Of a stretch of DNA of 37,384 nucleotides, positions 1 to 8,244 are shown piece by piece. The notes below the pieces were generated by a model that searched no databases, was not told where the DNA came from, and saw nothing but the letters and a program-made list of their open reading frames with translations. How positions within the stretch are numbered: position 1 is the first letter of the stretch; each line of letters opens with the position of its first letter. Both the position numbers and the translations under genes were made by a program. This DNA is from an uncultured Prevotellaceae bacterium (lineage in GTDB: Bacteria; Bacteroidota; Bacteroidia; Bacteroidales; Bacteroidaceae): positions 1 through 37,384 of the forward strand of contig CACYPF010000022.1 in assembly GCA_902776195.1 (NCBI GenBank), in the 5' to 3' direction.

Positions 1-1
1 T

Positions 2-91
2 CTCCGAGGTGAAGGCTCCAAGCCCCATACGTAGTTCTCTCTTATAAGAGAACGTACTATGGGGGCTTGGGGCTTGGACCTTCACCGAGGA
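2..91. repeat. Long imperfect palindrome (hairpin)
   Basis: The two ends are near-perfect reverse complements. An outer arm reading GGTGAAGG then CCAAGCCCC on the left pairs with GGGGCTTGG and CCTTCACC on the right. An inner stem of TTCTCT against AGAGAA closes around the centre near position 44. The right arm carries about ten extra bases (a second GGGGCTTGG-like stretch). It could be a bidirectional terminator for a gene lying left of the window or a REP-like element. No long T-tract follows on the plus strand, so the terminator reading is unproven. Confidence 0.6.
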
Positions 92-125
92 GCCCAGACC
101 GAAGAAAAGCAGGCAGAAAAGATAA

Positions 126-170
126 AAGAGTCAGGATGTGACAAGAAGAGTCAGGATGTGTAAGGATGTG
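126..170. repeat. Short direct repeats, 20-bp period
   Basis: AAGAGTCAGGATGTG occurs at 126-140 and 146-160, and a shorter AAGGATGTG follows at 162-170. No function is recognised. The repeat overlaps the end of the possible decayed ORF on the minus strand. Confidence 0.6.
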
Positions 171-369
171 CATAGTAATCCTTTCCGATTGCTATATCTT
201 TGCAAACGTCAAAAGGGAAGTCCCGACACCCAAAGCGTTCTTTGACATCATGTAACTCCTGCGACAGGAACTAATGAGCTACCCGCCAATCGTATGACCT
301 TTCTGTAATCTTCGCAGGAATAGAATCCTCTTCATAAACTTTCCTAATAAGTGGTGCAAAATTAACCAT
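151..369 (-). pseudogene. Possible decayed small ORF with internal TAG
   Basis: On the minus strand an ATG at 369 opens a frame of 32 codons that ends at a TAG (273-271). The same frame then continues without another stop to TGA at 153-151, giving 72 codons if the TAG is ignored. The reading (for example KVYEEDSIPAKITERSYDW before the stop and FLSQELHDVKERFGCRDF after it) has a protein-like composition on both sides of the TAG. No family is recognised. It may be a remnant of a gene inactivated by a nonsense change, or chance. Confidence 0.25.
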
Positions 370-386
370 AATTCAGCGATTTTCGC

Positions 387-394
387 TAACTTTG
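387..394 (+). promoter_or_regulatory. Bacteroidota -7 element before the flavoprotein unit
   Basis: TAACTTTG matches the Bacteroidota -7 consensus TAnnTTTG and lies 46 bp before the ATG of the flavoprotein gene. No clear TTTG -33 element is seen at the expected distance, so the promoter may be weak or activator-dependent. Confidence 0.5.
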
Positions 395-440
395 CAGATA
401 TATTAAAGCACTTTTAGAAAATTACCAAACAAATACGATT

Positions 441-956
441 ATGAACATTTTGATTTTACAGGCTTCTCCGAGAGCCAAAGGTAACACCGCTTGGATGGCG
501 GAAGAGTATAAGAACGCTGCCGAGGCAGCAGGTCATCAGGTAACACTGGTCAACGTGTCGCGCAAGAAGATTGCAGGCTGTCTGGCTTGCGAATACTGCC
601 ATAATAAAGGCAATGGCGCCTGCATCCAGAAGGATGACATGCAGGAGCTCTACCCGCTGATGGCCGAGGCCGAGGTGCTGGTACTGGCTGCGCCTATCTA
701 TTACTTCACGCTCAACGCTCAGATTCAGGCTCCCATCCAGCGTATGTACTGCGTCAATGCTCCTGCCAAGGTGAAGAAGATGGCTCTGCTTATGTCCTCC
801 TATTCGCCTGGTGTTTACTCTGGCGCAACAGCTGAGTACCACGACATCTGCAATTATTGGCACGCAGAAGACAGTGGTATCGTGACTGCCAAGATTGACG
901 AGCAGAAGACCGACGAGACCAAGGCTAAGATTCAGGCTATTGTCAATAATCTGTAG
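441..956 (+). CDS. Iron-sulfur flavoprotein / NADPH-dependent FMN reductase family
   Basis: This is a cytoplasmic flavodoxin-fold oxidoreductase of 171 residues. The N-terminal strand and loop ILQASPRAKGNT is the FMN-phosphate binding loop of the NADPH-dependent FMN reductase family. A compact cysteine cluster follows at C47, C50, C53 and C61 (CX2CX2CX7C), the spacing of the 4Fe-4S motif in Isf-type iron-sulfur flavoproteins. The PIYYF segment near residue 85 is the usual second flavin-contact loop. The gene is first in a unit with the TIGR04076 and exonuclease genes: its stop directly abuts the next ATG. A role in redox or quinone/oxygen detoxification is inferred from the family only, and the electron partner is unknown. 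Confidence 0.85.
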   Translation: MNILILQASPRAKGNTAWMAEEYKNAAEAAGHQVTLVNVSRKKIAGCLACEYCHNKGNGACIQKDDMQELYPLMAEAEVLVLAAPIYYFTLNAQIQAPIQRMYCVNAPAKVKKMALLMSSYSPGVYSGATAEYHDICNYWHAEDSGIVTAKIDEQKTDETKAKIQAIVNNL

Positions 957-1259
957 ATGAAGGTACGTATCACCGCAGTTCGTCAGACGGTCTATCCCGA
1001 CCTGATGGCGAAATACGAAAACCCTATAGAGCATGCTTGTGATGTCACGGAGGGCCAGCAATGGATCTCCGTTGACGGCATGCAGCCCGAAGGGATGTGT
1101 CCTTCTGCATGGTCGTCAATGCATGAGTTCGTGGAGTCTCTGTCCAGAGGCGAAGGCAACTTTTACGATGGCTGGATGAAGAACCCGATGAGCGCAATGA
1201 TTAGTTGCAACGACGGTTTCCGTCCGTTCAGTTTCTATATTGAGGCAATCGATGATTAG
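957..1259 (+). CDS. TIGR04076 family protein
   Basis: This 100-residue cytoplasmic protein has no known function. It matches the TIGR04076 pattern: an N-terminal MKVRITAV strand, a central Q-W-I/PEGMCPSAW segment, then FYDGWMKNP and a C-terminal SCNDGFRPFSFYIE block. In many anaerobes this small family occurs near redox flavoproteins, which fits the neighbour here, but that is association only. The start codon follows the preceding stop with no gap, and its own stop overlaps the ATG of the exonuclease gene, indicating translational coupling. Confidence 0.8.
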   Translation: MKVRITAVRQTVYPDLMAKYENPIEHACDVTEGQQWISVDGMQPEGMCPSAWSSMHEFVESLSRGEGNFYDGWMKNPMSAMISCNDGFRPFSFYIEAIDD

Positions 1260-1803
1260 GGACTTCATCACCATCGACTTCGAGACGGCCAACCAGCAAC
1301 CGTCAAGTGTCTGCTCCGTGGGAGTGGTCATGGTTCGTAATGGACAAATAGTCGACACGTTCTACAGCCTCATACAGCCGGAGCCTAACTACTACAGTTA
1401 CTTCTGCCAGCGGGTGCATGGCATCACACAGAGCGATACGGACGATGCCCCCGTGTTTTCAAAGGTCTGGCAGCTGTTGGAGGAAAGGATCGTTGATGTA
1501 TTCTTCCCTGATATGCAGGATACAGATGACATCCGGCACAAGATAGCCGCCATTCCTTTCGTAGCCCACAATGCCCGTTTCGATGAAGGTTGCCTGAAAG
1601 CTGTTTTCCGAGTGTATCAGATGGACTATCCAGACTACCGATTCTACGACACACTTACAGCATCCCGCCGACAATTCGGCCATTCCCTCCCCAACCATCA
1701 ACTGCACACCGTTGCAGCTGCCTGCGGGTATGACCTACAACGTCATCATCACGCACTTGCTGATGCCGAAGCCTGCGCCGCGATAGCCTTATACCTTTTA
1801 TAG
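1252..1803 (+). CDS. DEDDh 3'-5' exonuclease (DnaQ / Pol III epsilon-like)
   Basis: This 183-residue nuclease has the three DEDDh exonuclease motifs. Exo I is DFET with D9 and E11. Exo II is AHNARFDEGCL. Exo III is HHHALADAEACA, with the catalytic His and Asp. It should remove nucleotides 3' to 5' from DNA or RNA using two metal ions. It is a stand-alone domain without the C-terminal polymerase-binding tail of full-length epsilon, so it is more likely a repair or RNA-processing accessory than the replicative proofreading subunit. The ATG at 1252 overlaps the previous stop. An in-frame TTG lies 12 bases upstream but is less likely. Confidence 0.85.
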   Translation: MIRDFITIDFETANQQPSSVCSVGVVMVRNGQIVDTFYSLIQPEPNYYSYFCQRVHGITQSDTDDAPVFSKVWQLLEERIVDVFFPDMQDTDDIRHKIAAIPFVAHNARFDEGCLKAVFRVYQMDYPDYRFYDTLTASRRQFGHSLPNHQLHTVAAACGYDLQRHHHALADAEACAAIALYLL

Positions 1804-1919
1804 TAGGACAGACGCAATCAAAGATTCAACCTGTCTGCCATGTGGTGGGACACCACTCATCTCCAATGTTCGTCGTGATATTGATAACCTTGAAAGGTGC
1901 TAAGAATCCATCAAAACTT
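1804..1919. other. Convergent intergenic gap with small hairpin
   Basis: This is the space between the convergent exonuclease and GH67-like genes. A 6-bp perfect stem (GTGGTG/CACCAC with a 3-base loop) lies at 1842-1856 and could help stop transcription from either side. It lacks a clear T-tract. Confidence 0.35.
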
Positions 1920-4526
1920 TTACTTTTGGAACAACCAATCAACCTCTCCAGAGGGACCGTTGAGACCACAGTCTCGGGGTTTGATGTCACTGGTGGTGAA
2001 TCCTGCTACCATGAGGATGCCCTTGGGCAAGTGTAAGGTCTGACGACCAGCAGGAAGGGTATATTGGTGGATGTTTACCTTTGGCATCTGTACGATACTG
2101 ATAGCATTGGTGAGCAGAGGCTCTGCCTGTCCGTACTCATTGCCAGTAGCGTCAATCTCCAGTTTAGGTGCTTTTGCCCATTTGGAGTCATCATCCTTGA
2201 AGAGACCTACGAGGAGTTTCACGGGTTTGTCACTTTCAAACTCAATGGTTGTTCCTACGATGCGTGTCGTGTCACGGTTCAGTACAAGTGCTTGCAAACC
2301 GATAAGTTCAGGAGCGACAGAGTCAACAGGGGTGTCAGGACGGTTCTCGAAGATAATGGCACCTTTCTTAAGAGTGATGAGTTGAGTGTTCTTTGCGAAG
2401 AGCTTGACGCTGGCAGGTCGGGCTGGCAGGATGTTCTCATTTGCTTTCTCCACAGGGTTCTTCAGTTTAATGATATTCTCTTTGAGAGCATCGAGTTCTG
2501 CCTGATAAACCGTAGCAAGTTCCGACCATGTCTTCATCTTCCCGCCGTCGCCACCTACAGGAATACGGCGCTGGGCTGTCTGCATGGAGTTTGCATAAAG
2601 GTAGGCATCCTGTGTCGCTGCGCTCAGCACGTTCCACCAGTTCTGACTCTGTTCCATATACTGAACGGCTTTATCCAGATACTTGATATCCTGTGACCAT
2701 TTGTAGTTCAGAACCTGTTGTGCGGCAATCACCTTCAAGCGGAAGGCTGCTGAGAACATACGGTAGAACTTCATGTCTTTCCTGACACGCTCAAACTCAT
2801 CAGCATGACGTGTTGGCTTTGCTACTAAGAGGTCGACAGCATGTTCTGCCTCGATGCCATGTTGTGCACATTGTTCCACGATGTCTAATGGCAGTTCACC
2901 TACGTGCTTCTCACCTTTCCATTCTTTCTCCACATATTCAATGAGTTTCTCTCCTTCCGGTCCGCAACTCTCATAGAAACCGGGATAGATGGTGTATTTG
3001 TAAGGATTCACCAATTCTCCCATTGTCATACCGAGCAGCAAAGTCTGTCGGTTACCTTCCGTGATGCCAAAGCGACGTAATAGCTTAGGTGCGATCTCAC
3101 CGACCTCGTCATAGGCTCTTAGCAATTGTCCCGCAGATATAGTATCAATACCATAGTAGTCAGCAAGTTGCTTTTTCCAGTATGTCTGGTCAGCACCTCT
3201 TTCACAGTTCCAGGCATAACGTCCCCAAGCCCGGTACCACATCCAGTCTCTGTCTATTTGCAACAGCCGGCGGCCATCCTGTAGCTTATCGGCAGTATAG
3301 GGCCAGTCCCAGTAACTTGCCTGGGGATAGAGATGTAGTCCCTTGGAATGATGTACACGACGCATCGCCTGTACTGCTTTCTGTGTGAAGGCAGGTGATG
3401 ACCATCTCCATGGTTCCAGATTGGCAAGGATATGTACATTGTCAATATGAATGGGAGCTGCGGCGGCAAGCATACGGTGTGTCTCCCCCCATGGACCACC
3501 CGGTTCATAGGTTGTCAGACTCTCTCCCGTATATTTGTTCATCGTATAGATATTGGGGTAGAGTGGGAGTGATGCCTTCAGTACGGCAGGACCGTCGGTG
3601 TCATGGTTACGCAGGATGATGGGTGGCGTGTCTGTGCGTCCTGAAGCCTTCAGTCCATCCTTGATACCCGGAATCACGGTCTCTGTCATCCATTTTATGT
3701 CTGTGTCAATGCCAGACATTGCCTCACCCAGACAGACGAGGAATCCTACTCTTGGATATTTCTCAACGAAGGCTGCTATAGACTTACGGGTATAGTCTGC
3801 TATCAGGGGAGTGATAGGGCGGTTACGGTCTTGGGTCTTCAGTCCGTAATGGTCTGCAAAGGGTTTGCTCAGGATAATATTGTAGAACATCTGTATGACG
3901 CGGATGCCACGGCGGTCAGCCTCGTCGACGAGGAAACCGAACATCTCCTGGTTTTTCTGCATAGTGGCATCGTCCACCTCAGGAGCAAAAGGATAGTCCT
4001 TGAGTTTCACCAGTGAGGCGAAAGGGTGTCCGTTCCAGAGATACACCGTATTCATGTTGTTCTCTGCAAGTAGGTCAAGATAGCGTATCCAGAGTTGTTT
4101 GTCATAAAACCAAGGGAAGTTTTCTGGTGTATAGGGATACTCATAAACCCGATGTCCAGGCAGATAGACTGTTTTCTGTAGTCCGACACAGGCTCCACGC
4201 AGTTTCATCTGTGGTACTTCATGGATAGTTGCCAGTTGGCTGAGTGTCGGGTCTTCTTGCAGTAATTCCAACAGTTTGTTAACACCATAGATGGCACCAG
4301 CGCCATCATTACCGATTACTCGTACTTTCTTTCCTTTACGTACCAAAGTGAATCCTTCAGCCTCGCCATTACTGTCAATCTCGATGGAGACATGCTGCTT
4401 ACCTTCCTTACCATTTAATAAGGTGGCTGCGTAACTTGTCTGTGGAGTTACGTTTTTTACGTATACTTTACCATAGGCAACGTGAGATGTCAGTATGCAC
4501 AGCGCACAGATTATTTTCTTGATCAT
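1920..4526 (-). CDS. Putative glycoside hydrolase with GH67-N-like domain, secreted
   Basis: This 868-residue protein has a Sec signal (MIKKIICALCILTSHVAYG). Residues about 20-110 look like the small alpha/beta domain found before the catalytic barrel in GH67, GH20 and GH84-type enzymes, ending in the typical G-x-GA-x-YGV-x-x-LLELLQ. A long TIM-barrel-like region follows, with WNGHPF, a possible catalytic Glu in CLGEAMSG (E268) and NLEPWRW. A C-terminal helical and beta region completes it. The best guess is an alpha-glucuronidase-superfamily enzyme, possibly on uronic acids, but I cannot match it to a characterised family. It is last in the enzyme operon, its ATG overlapping the GH78 stop as ATGA. 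Confidence 0.6.
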   Translation of the reverse strand: MIKKIICALCILTSHVAYGKVYVKNVTPQTSYAATLLNGKEGKQHVSIEIDSNGEAEGFTLVRKGKKVRVIGNDGAGAIYGVNKLLELLQEDPTLSQLATIHEVPQMKLRGACVGLQKTVYLPGHRVYEYPYTPENFPWFYDKQLWIRYLDLLAENNMNTVYLWNGHPFASLVKLKDYPFAPEVDDATMQKNQEMFGFLVDEADRRGIRVIQMFYNIILSKPFADHYGLKTQDRNRPITPLIADYTRKSIAAFVEKYPRVGFLVCLGEAMSGIDTDIKWMTETVIPGIKDGLKASGRTDTPPIILRNHDTDGPAVLKASLPLYPNIYTMNKYTGESLTTYEPGGPWGETHRMLAAAAPIHIDNVHILANLEPWRWSSPAFTQKAVQAMRRVHHSKGLHLYPQASYWDWPYTADKLQDGRRLLQIDRDWMWYRAWGRYAWNCERGADQTYWKKQLADYYGIDTISAGQLLRAYDEVGEIAPKLLRRFGITEGNRQTLLLGMTMGELVNPYKYTIYPGFYESCGPEGEKLIEYVEKEWKGEKHVGELPLDIVEQCAQHGIEAEHAVDLLVAKPTRHADEFERVRKDMKFYRMFSAAFRLKVIAAQQVLNYKWSQDIKYLDKAVQYMEQSQNWWNVLSAATQDAYLYANSMQTAQRRIPVGGDGGKMKTWSELATVYQAELDALKENIIKLKNPVEKANENILPARPASVKLFAKNTQLITLKKGAIIFENRPDTPVDSVAPELIGLQALVLNRDTTRIVGTTIEFESDKPVKLLVGLFKDDDSKWAKAPKLEIDATGNEYGQAEPLLTNAISIVQMPKVNIHQYTLPAGRQTLHLPKGILMVAGFTTSDIKPRDCGLNGPSGEVDWLFQK

Positions 4527-6547
4527 AGACTAATTTTTATTTCTTTATTTGCGGGAATACTTATTTGTTGATCACCAATGATGAGTGTCCCATGTCCTCC
4601 ATCACTCTGCACGGATATCTCATGGGTATTCATCTTCACGTGAATCTTTCCAAACGGTGTGGGAACATCACCATCCATCCACTTCAGTCCGCCAAGTGCA
4701 GGATGTACCTCATATTCCTCATAACCGGGTTTTGTTGGTCTCACACCGAGGAAATACTTTCCTATTAAGTAGATAGGACTGGCTCCCCATGCATGGCATA
4801 AACTCTTTCCGTATGGTCTGCCATACATGGCTAGATGTTGCGTTCCTTTTTCTTCTGGATTATATTTCTCCCAGAACGAGGTGGCACCTTCACGGAGCAT
4901 ACCCCCCCAATAGGCTTTCATCTCTTGCAGGACTTGTTCTTGCAAACCGTCTATGCAGAGTGTTTCCAGTTCGTAGAAACGCATATATGGTGTTGTGATG
5001 GGGTCGATGACAGGGTTCAGCATCACGCTTTGCATAATCTCATGACGCTCCTCCTCATAGGCTAAACCGTAGAGGATGGCAAACATGTTGGAGAATTTGG
5101 TAATCTGCTTATTGATCTTACCATCCTCAATAGCGTGATAATATGCTTTCTGCTCATAGCTCCAGAAGGTCTGTTTTATCTTGTTGCGCAGAGATTCTGA
5201 CTTCACACGGTAGTCCGTTTTGATATTCAGGAGTTTAGAGCAGACCGCCATCGTCTCCATCGCCTTCATGAGCAGAATCTGTTCGAAGCACAGCGTACCA
5301 CGTTTGTGCATAGGGAAGTCCACCCAGTCTACGAAGATCCAGTCATCAGCTTGTCCTTCTGCCATACCATCCTCGTTCAGTCGTCCTTCGACATAATCCA
5401 TGAGTGTCACCATCCGGGGCCACATCTCACGGACGAAAGCAATATCTGCCGTATACAGATAGTAGTCATAAATGGACTTAAACCAGTAGAATGTGTAGTC
5501 CATGATGGTATTGACATGCGCAGTCACTGGGTCTTTCCCTCGTAACTGACGGATGGTACGTTTCACACATTCAGTGTCGAAACGGAGGTAATAGTTCATC
5601 AGGTAAGACTGTATGGCATCGCCACTCCATGTCCAGCGGTCACGCTTGATACCGTCCATGAAGAACTCACGAGTAGTAAGGTCCATGGTATAGGCTGCCA
5701 CGTCCCAGATATGGTTAAGCTCCTCATCGGAGCAGCGGAAAGACCCACTTCTTTCTGTATCAAACGGTGCGTATTCGTAGTCCATCAAGACCTCTTCAAA
5801 AGAGCTGTCAGGCTCTTTCTCGATATAGACATAGCGGAATGCCTTACTGTCTAGCTTCCCTCCCTCGGAAAGTATGTCCAGGGTCTCGCAATGTTCTTTG
5901 TCCAATGCCTCTTCAGCACTTTCTCCATAATAGATATGGATACGCCCTTTCAGTCCTTTTACTTTCAAATAACCAAAAGTCTCCTTTCCGAAATCATACA
6001 GACCGTCTTTCTCTCTGACAGGTCGTTGTTCTTTGGTGATTAAGTGATAAGAGGATGGAGGTGTCTCCATGCTGTTGAAATTCCAGGATGCTGCTGGTAC
6101 GTAAATACCTGAGCCATGAGCGACACCATTCTCGTCAATCCATATCTTATCTTCATAGGTGGCTAGCCATGTAGCGTTGGTATGAATGGTCTTACCTTCA
6201 ATAAAAAGGGCTGGAGGGGTACTCTGATTCCAGACCTTGAGGTTGAGTTTGTGCTTACCTTGTGGTATCGTGAAAGTCCGGGGTTGCCCGAACTGCAACT
6301 TACCGTCCAGCATGAGATTGAACTGTCCCTCACAGGCAATGGTAATCATCTCCTCCTGTTCCAGCTCAACCTTACGGGAAAATTCCACTGTGACATAATG
6401 GGAGTCCTGTTTCCAGAAAGGAGGAAACATAGCACCGCGTTCCGTACGTCGGTTATTGAAGATGTTGCCCAGCCATATCTCAAAGTCGCCGGGGTACCAT
6501 ATCCATGTGGCTTTATTTCTTTCCTGCATTGTTCTTGATTTGCTCAT
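4523..6547 (-). CDS. GH78 alpha-L-rhamnosidase-type enzyme without signal peptide
   Basis: This 674-residue protein has the GH78 layout: beta-sandwich domains to about residue 270, an (alpha/alpha)6 barrel (about 275-590) and a C-terminal beta domain. The catalytic-box equivalent is D298-GIK-R302-D303-R304-WTWSG-D310. The family usually has Glu where D303 sits. Later blocks are DDWIFVDWVDF, the GATSFWEKY segment holding the expected second acidic residue, and SLCHAWGASP. It should cut terminal alpha-L-rhamnose from a pectic or related glycan. Unlike its neighbours it shows no signal peptide, so it may act on imported oligosaccharides or be misassigned at the start. The gene overlaps the end of the GH141 gene by 35 bp (17 bp if M7 is used). 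Confidence 0.8.
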   Translation of the reverse strand: MSKSRTMQERNKATWIWYPGDFEIWLGNIFNNRRTERGAMFPPFWKQDSHYVTVEFSRKVELEQEEMITIACEGQFNLMLDGKLQFGQPRTFTIPQGKHKLNLKVWNQSTPPALFIEGKTIHTNATWLATYEDKIWIDENGVAHGSGIYVPAASWNFNSMETPPSSYHLITKEQRPVREKDGLYDFGKETFGYLKVKGLKGRIHIYYGESAEEALDKEHCETLDILSEGGKLDSKAFRYVYIEKEPDSSFEEVLMDYEYAPFDTERSGSFRCSDEELNHIWDVAAYTMDLTTREFFMDGIKRDRWTWSGDAIQSYLMNYYLRFDTECVKRTIRQLRGKDPVTAHVNTIMDYTFYWFKSIYDYYLYTADIAFVREMWPRMVTLMDYVEGRLNEDGMAEGQADDWIFVDWVDFPMHKRGTLCFEQILLMKAMETMAVCSKLLNIKTDYRVKSESLRNKIKQTFWSYEQKAYYHAIEDGKINKQITKFSNMFAILYGLAYEEERHEIMQSVMLNPVIDPITTPYMRFYELETLCIDGLQEQVLQEMKAYWGGMLREGATSFWEKYNPEEKGTQHLAMYGRPYGKSLCHAWGASPIYLIGKYFLGVRPTKPGYEEYEVHPALGGLKWMDGDVPTPFGKIHVKMNTHEISVQSDGGHGTLIIGDQQISIPANKEIKISL

Positions 6548-8240
6548 TTACCTGTGGTCCGTTATTCTCCCATACGTTACCGGGACCATTGGCATTCTTT
6601 AGGAATTTCTCTGAAGGTGTCCAATTGTCACGTAAGGTGATGTTCGACGATCCTTCGTCGGTATAGAGATAGAACCAGTGATTGGGGTCGTGTACATAAG
6701 ATGGGGTGGCAATGTCCCGTACCACATTCTCGCTGATTATGGTACCGGGTTGGTTGCCTAAGGTGTAGATGCCGGCACAGTCATACATGTGTTGGGCATA
6801 CTGATAAATAAGGTTTGCATGAACCTTATTATCCTTCATACATACTAAGTCTCGGTTCCACCCCCAGCCGAGGGAGATGCCTGTATAGGAGACATCGTGA
6901 ATCGTGTTATGGTCAATGGTGATGCCTGATACATAACCGGCACAGATGGCGACACACCCCCAGTCCTCATTGGTGACATCGTAGAACTCTGATTGCTCGA
7001 CAGTCTGCCCTGTGCATACCTCACGGAAGTCAGTAGGCTGATAGGGTAGGTGGGTTTCTAATCCCTCTGGTGAGAATGAGCCACAGACATAACCGTTCAT
7101 GGCGATATCGGTGAACGTACAGCTCGTCGTTGTTCCACGACGGCATCCGATGACATAGTCCAGACCAGAACCTCCCAGGTGTTTGAAACAACATCCGTTG
7201 AAGTTGATATTCTCTGTATAACGCAACTCGACAGCGGCATCGGCTCGTCCCAGCCATCCTTGGTTGTCCAGTTTGTGATTGTTCGGACGGTCAATCTGCG
7301 GACGCAGTTTATATGCCTCAGTCAGATACATACCTGCCTGAAGAGGGACATGTCCTTTCTCTGCGGGACGCATCCAAGAGGTGTGAGAGAACTGGATGCC
7401 TTTCACGGTGATGTTGCGTACAGGATGCTCTGCAGTACCGATAAACTCTACCAATGTCTCCAGTACAGGGACTATTGCCTTCTGGATGGTCTCTCCGGCG
7501 TGTGGCATATAGTAGAGCTTGTGCTCACGGACATCATGATACCACTCTCCTGGTTCATCAAGCAATTCTTTGGCATTCGTCAGATAGAAAGGAGAGGGGT
7601 GTCCTGTGTTGGGAGTCATCGGTGATGGCCAAGGATGCTCAAACTGTAACTTTGCCTCTGGGTTGTGGAAACGGATGGCGGCGGAGTCTCCTTGTATAGC
7701 GATATGCTTAATGCGCAAGTTGGAGGTACACCACATCTCGTGAAGTACCATTTCGGCATAGGGAGCCTTTAGTATCTTCTCCACTGCTTTCCTGGGAACC
7801 CAAAGAATATGATTTTTTTTATCGTATGTCCGAATACGGCTCATCTGTTCAAAGTCACTGACATCACGTGCTCTTGTTGCTTTCTTGCCGTTCACCCATA
7901 ACTGACGGAAGTCGATAGGATATCCGTTGAAGTCGGGAACGTCAGCCACCAGCAATTTCCCTTGCCGCTTCCATTGGGTAATCTCCATACCACCACTAAT
8001 AACCGCATTCTCTCCTTGGATAGTCAGTCCACTGTCTTCTGGACGGAGTCTGAGGGGCTCATAGAGATAATAGGTTCCAGCTAGAAGGCGGATGGTCACC
8101 TCGGAAACTTGTCCCTTCCGTCGCATCTCACGAGCCTTGCGGATAGCGTCAGTAAGCGAAGAGTCGGGAGTGATACGAATTTCTGCCGCATGAGTGTTCA
8201 TGCAGCAGAGAAGCGTGATGATGCCGAGTATCTTTCTCAT
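6513..8240 (-). CDS. GH141-type right-handed beta-helix glycosidase
   Basis: This 575-residue protein has a Sec signal (MRKILGIITLLCCMNTHAA). Residues about 25-550 form a right-handed parallel beta-helix with the family's landmarks: AGTYYLYEPLRL and VISGG early, KKATRARD, then GGSGLDYVIGC and GYVSGITIDHNTIHDVSYTG. GH141 includes an alpha-L-fucosidase from the Bacteroides thetaiotaomicron rhamnogalacturonan-II system and a xylanase, so the activity is not fixed by family. The fucose catabolism genes in the same locus favour fucosidase. It lies 4 bp after the GH127 gene and overlaps the GH78 start, so the three are almost certainly cotranscribed. Confidence 0.75.
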   Translation of the reverse strand: MRKILGIITLLCCMNTHAAEIRITPDSSLTDAIRKAREMRRKGQVSEVTIRLLAGTYYLYEPLRLRPEDSGLTIQGENAVISGGMEITQWKRQGKLLVADVPDFNGYPIDFRQLWVNGKKATRARDVSDFEQMSRIRTYDKKNHILWVPRKAVEKILKAPYAEMVLHEMWCTSNLRIKHIAIQGDSAAIRFHNPEAKLQFEHPWPSPMTPNTGHPSPFYLTNAKELLDEPGEWYHDVREHKLYYMPHAGETIQKAIVPVLETLVEFIGTAEHPVRNITVKGIQFSHTSWMRPAEKGHVPLQAGMYLTEAYKLRPQIDRPNNHKLDNQGWLGRADAAVELRYTENINFNGCCFKHLGGSGLDYVIGCRRGTTTSCTFTDIAMNGYVCGSFSPEGLETHLPYQPTDFREVCTGQTVEQSEFYDVTNEDWGCVAICAGYVSGITIDHNTIHDVSYTGISLGWGWNRDLVCMKDNKVHANLIYQYAQHMYDCAGIYTLGNQPGTIISENVVRDIATPSYVHDPNHWFYLYTDEGSSNITLRDNWTPSEKFLKNANGPGNVWENNGPQVNEQIKNNAGKK

Positions 8241-8244
8241 GATG

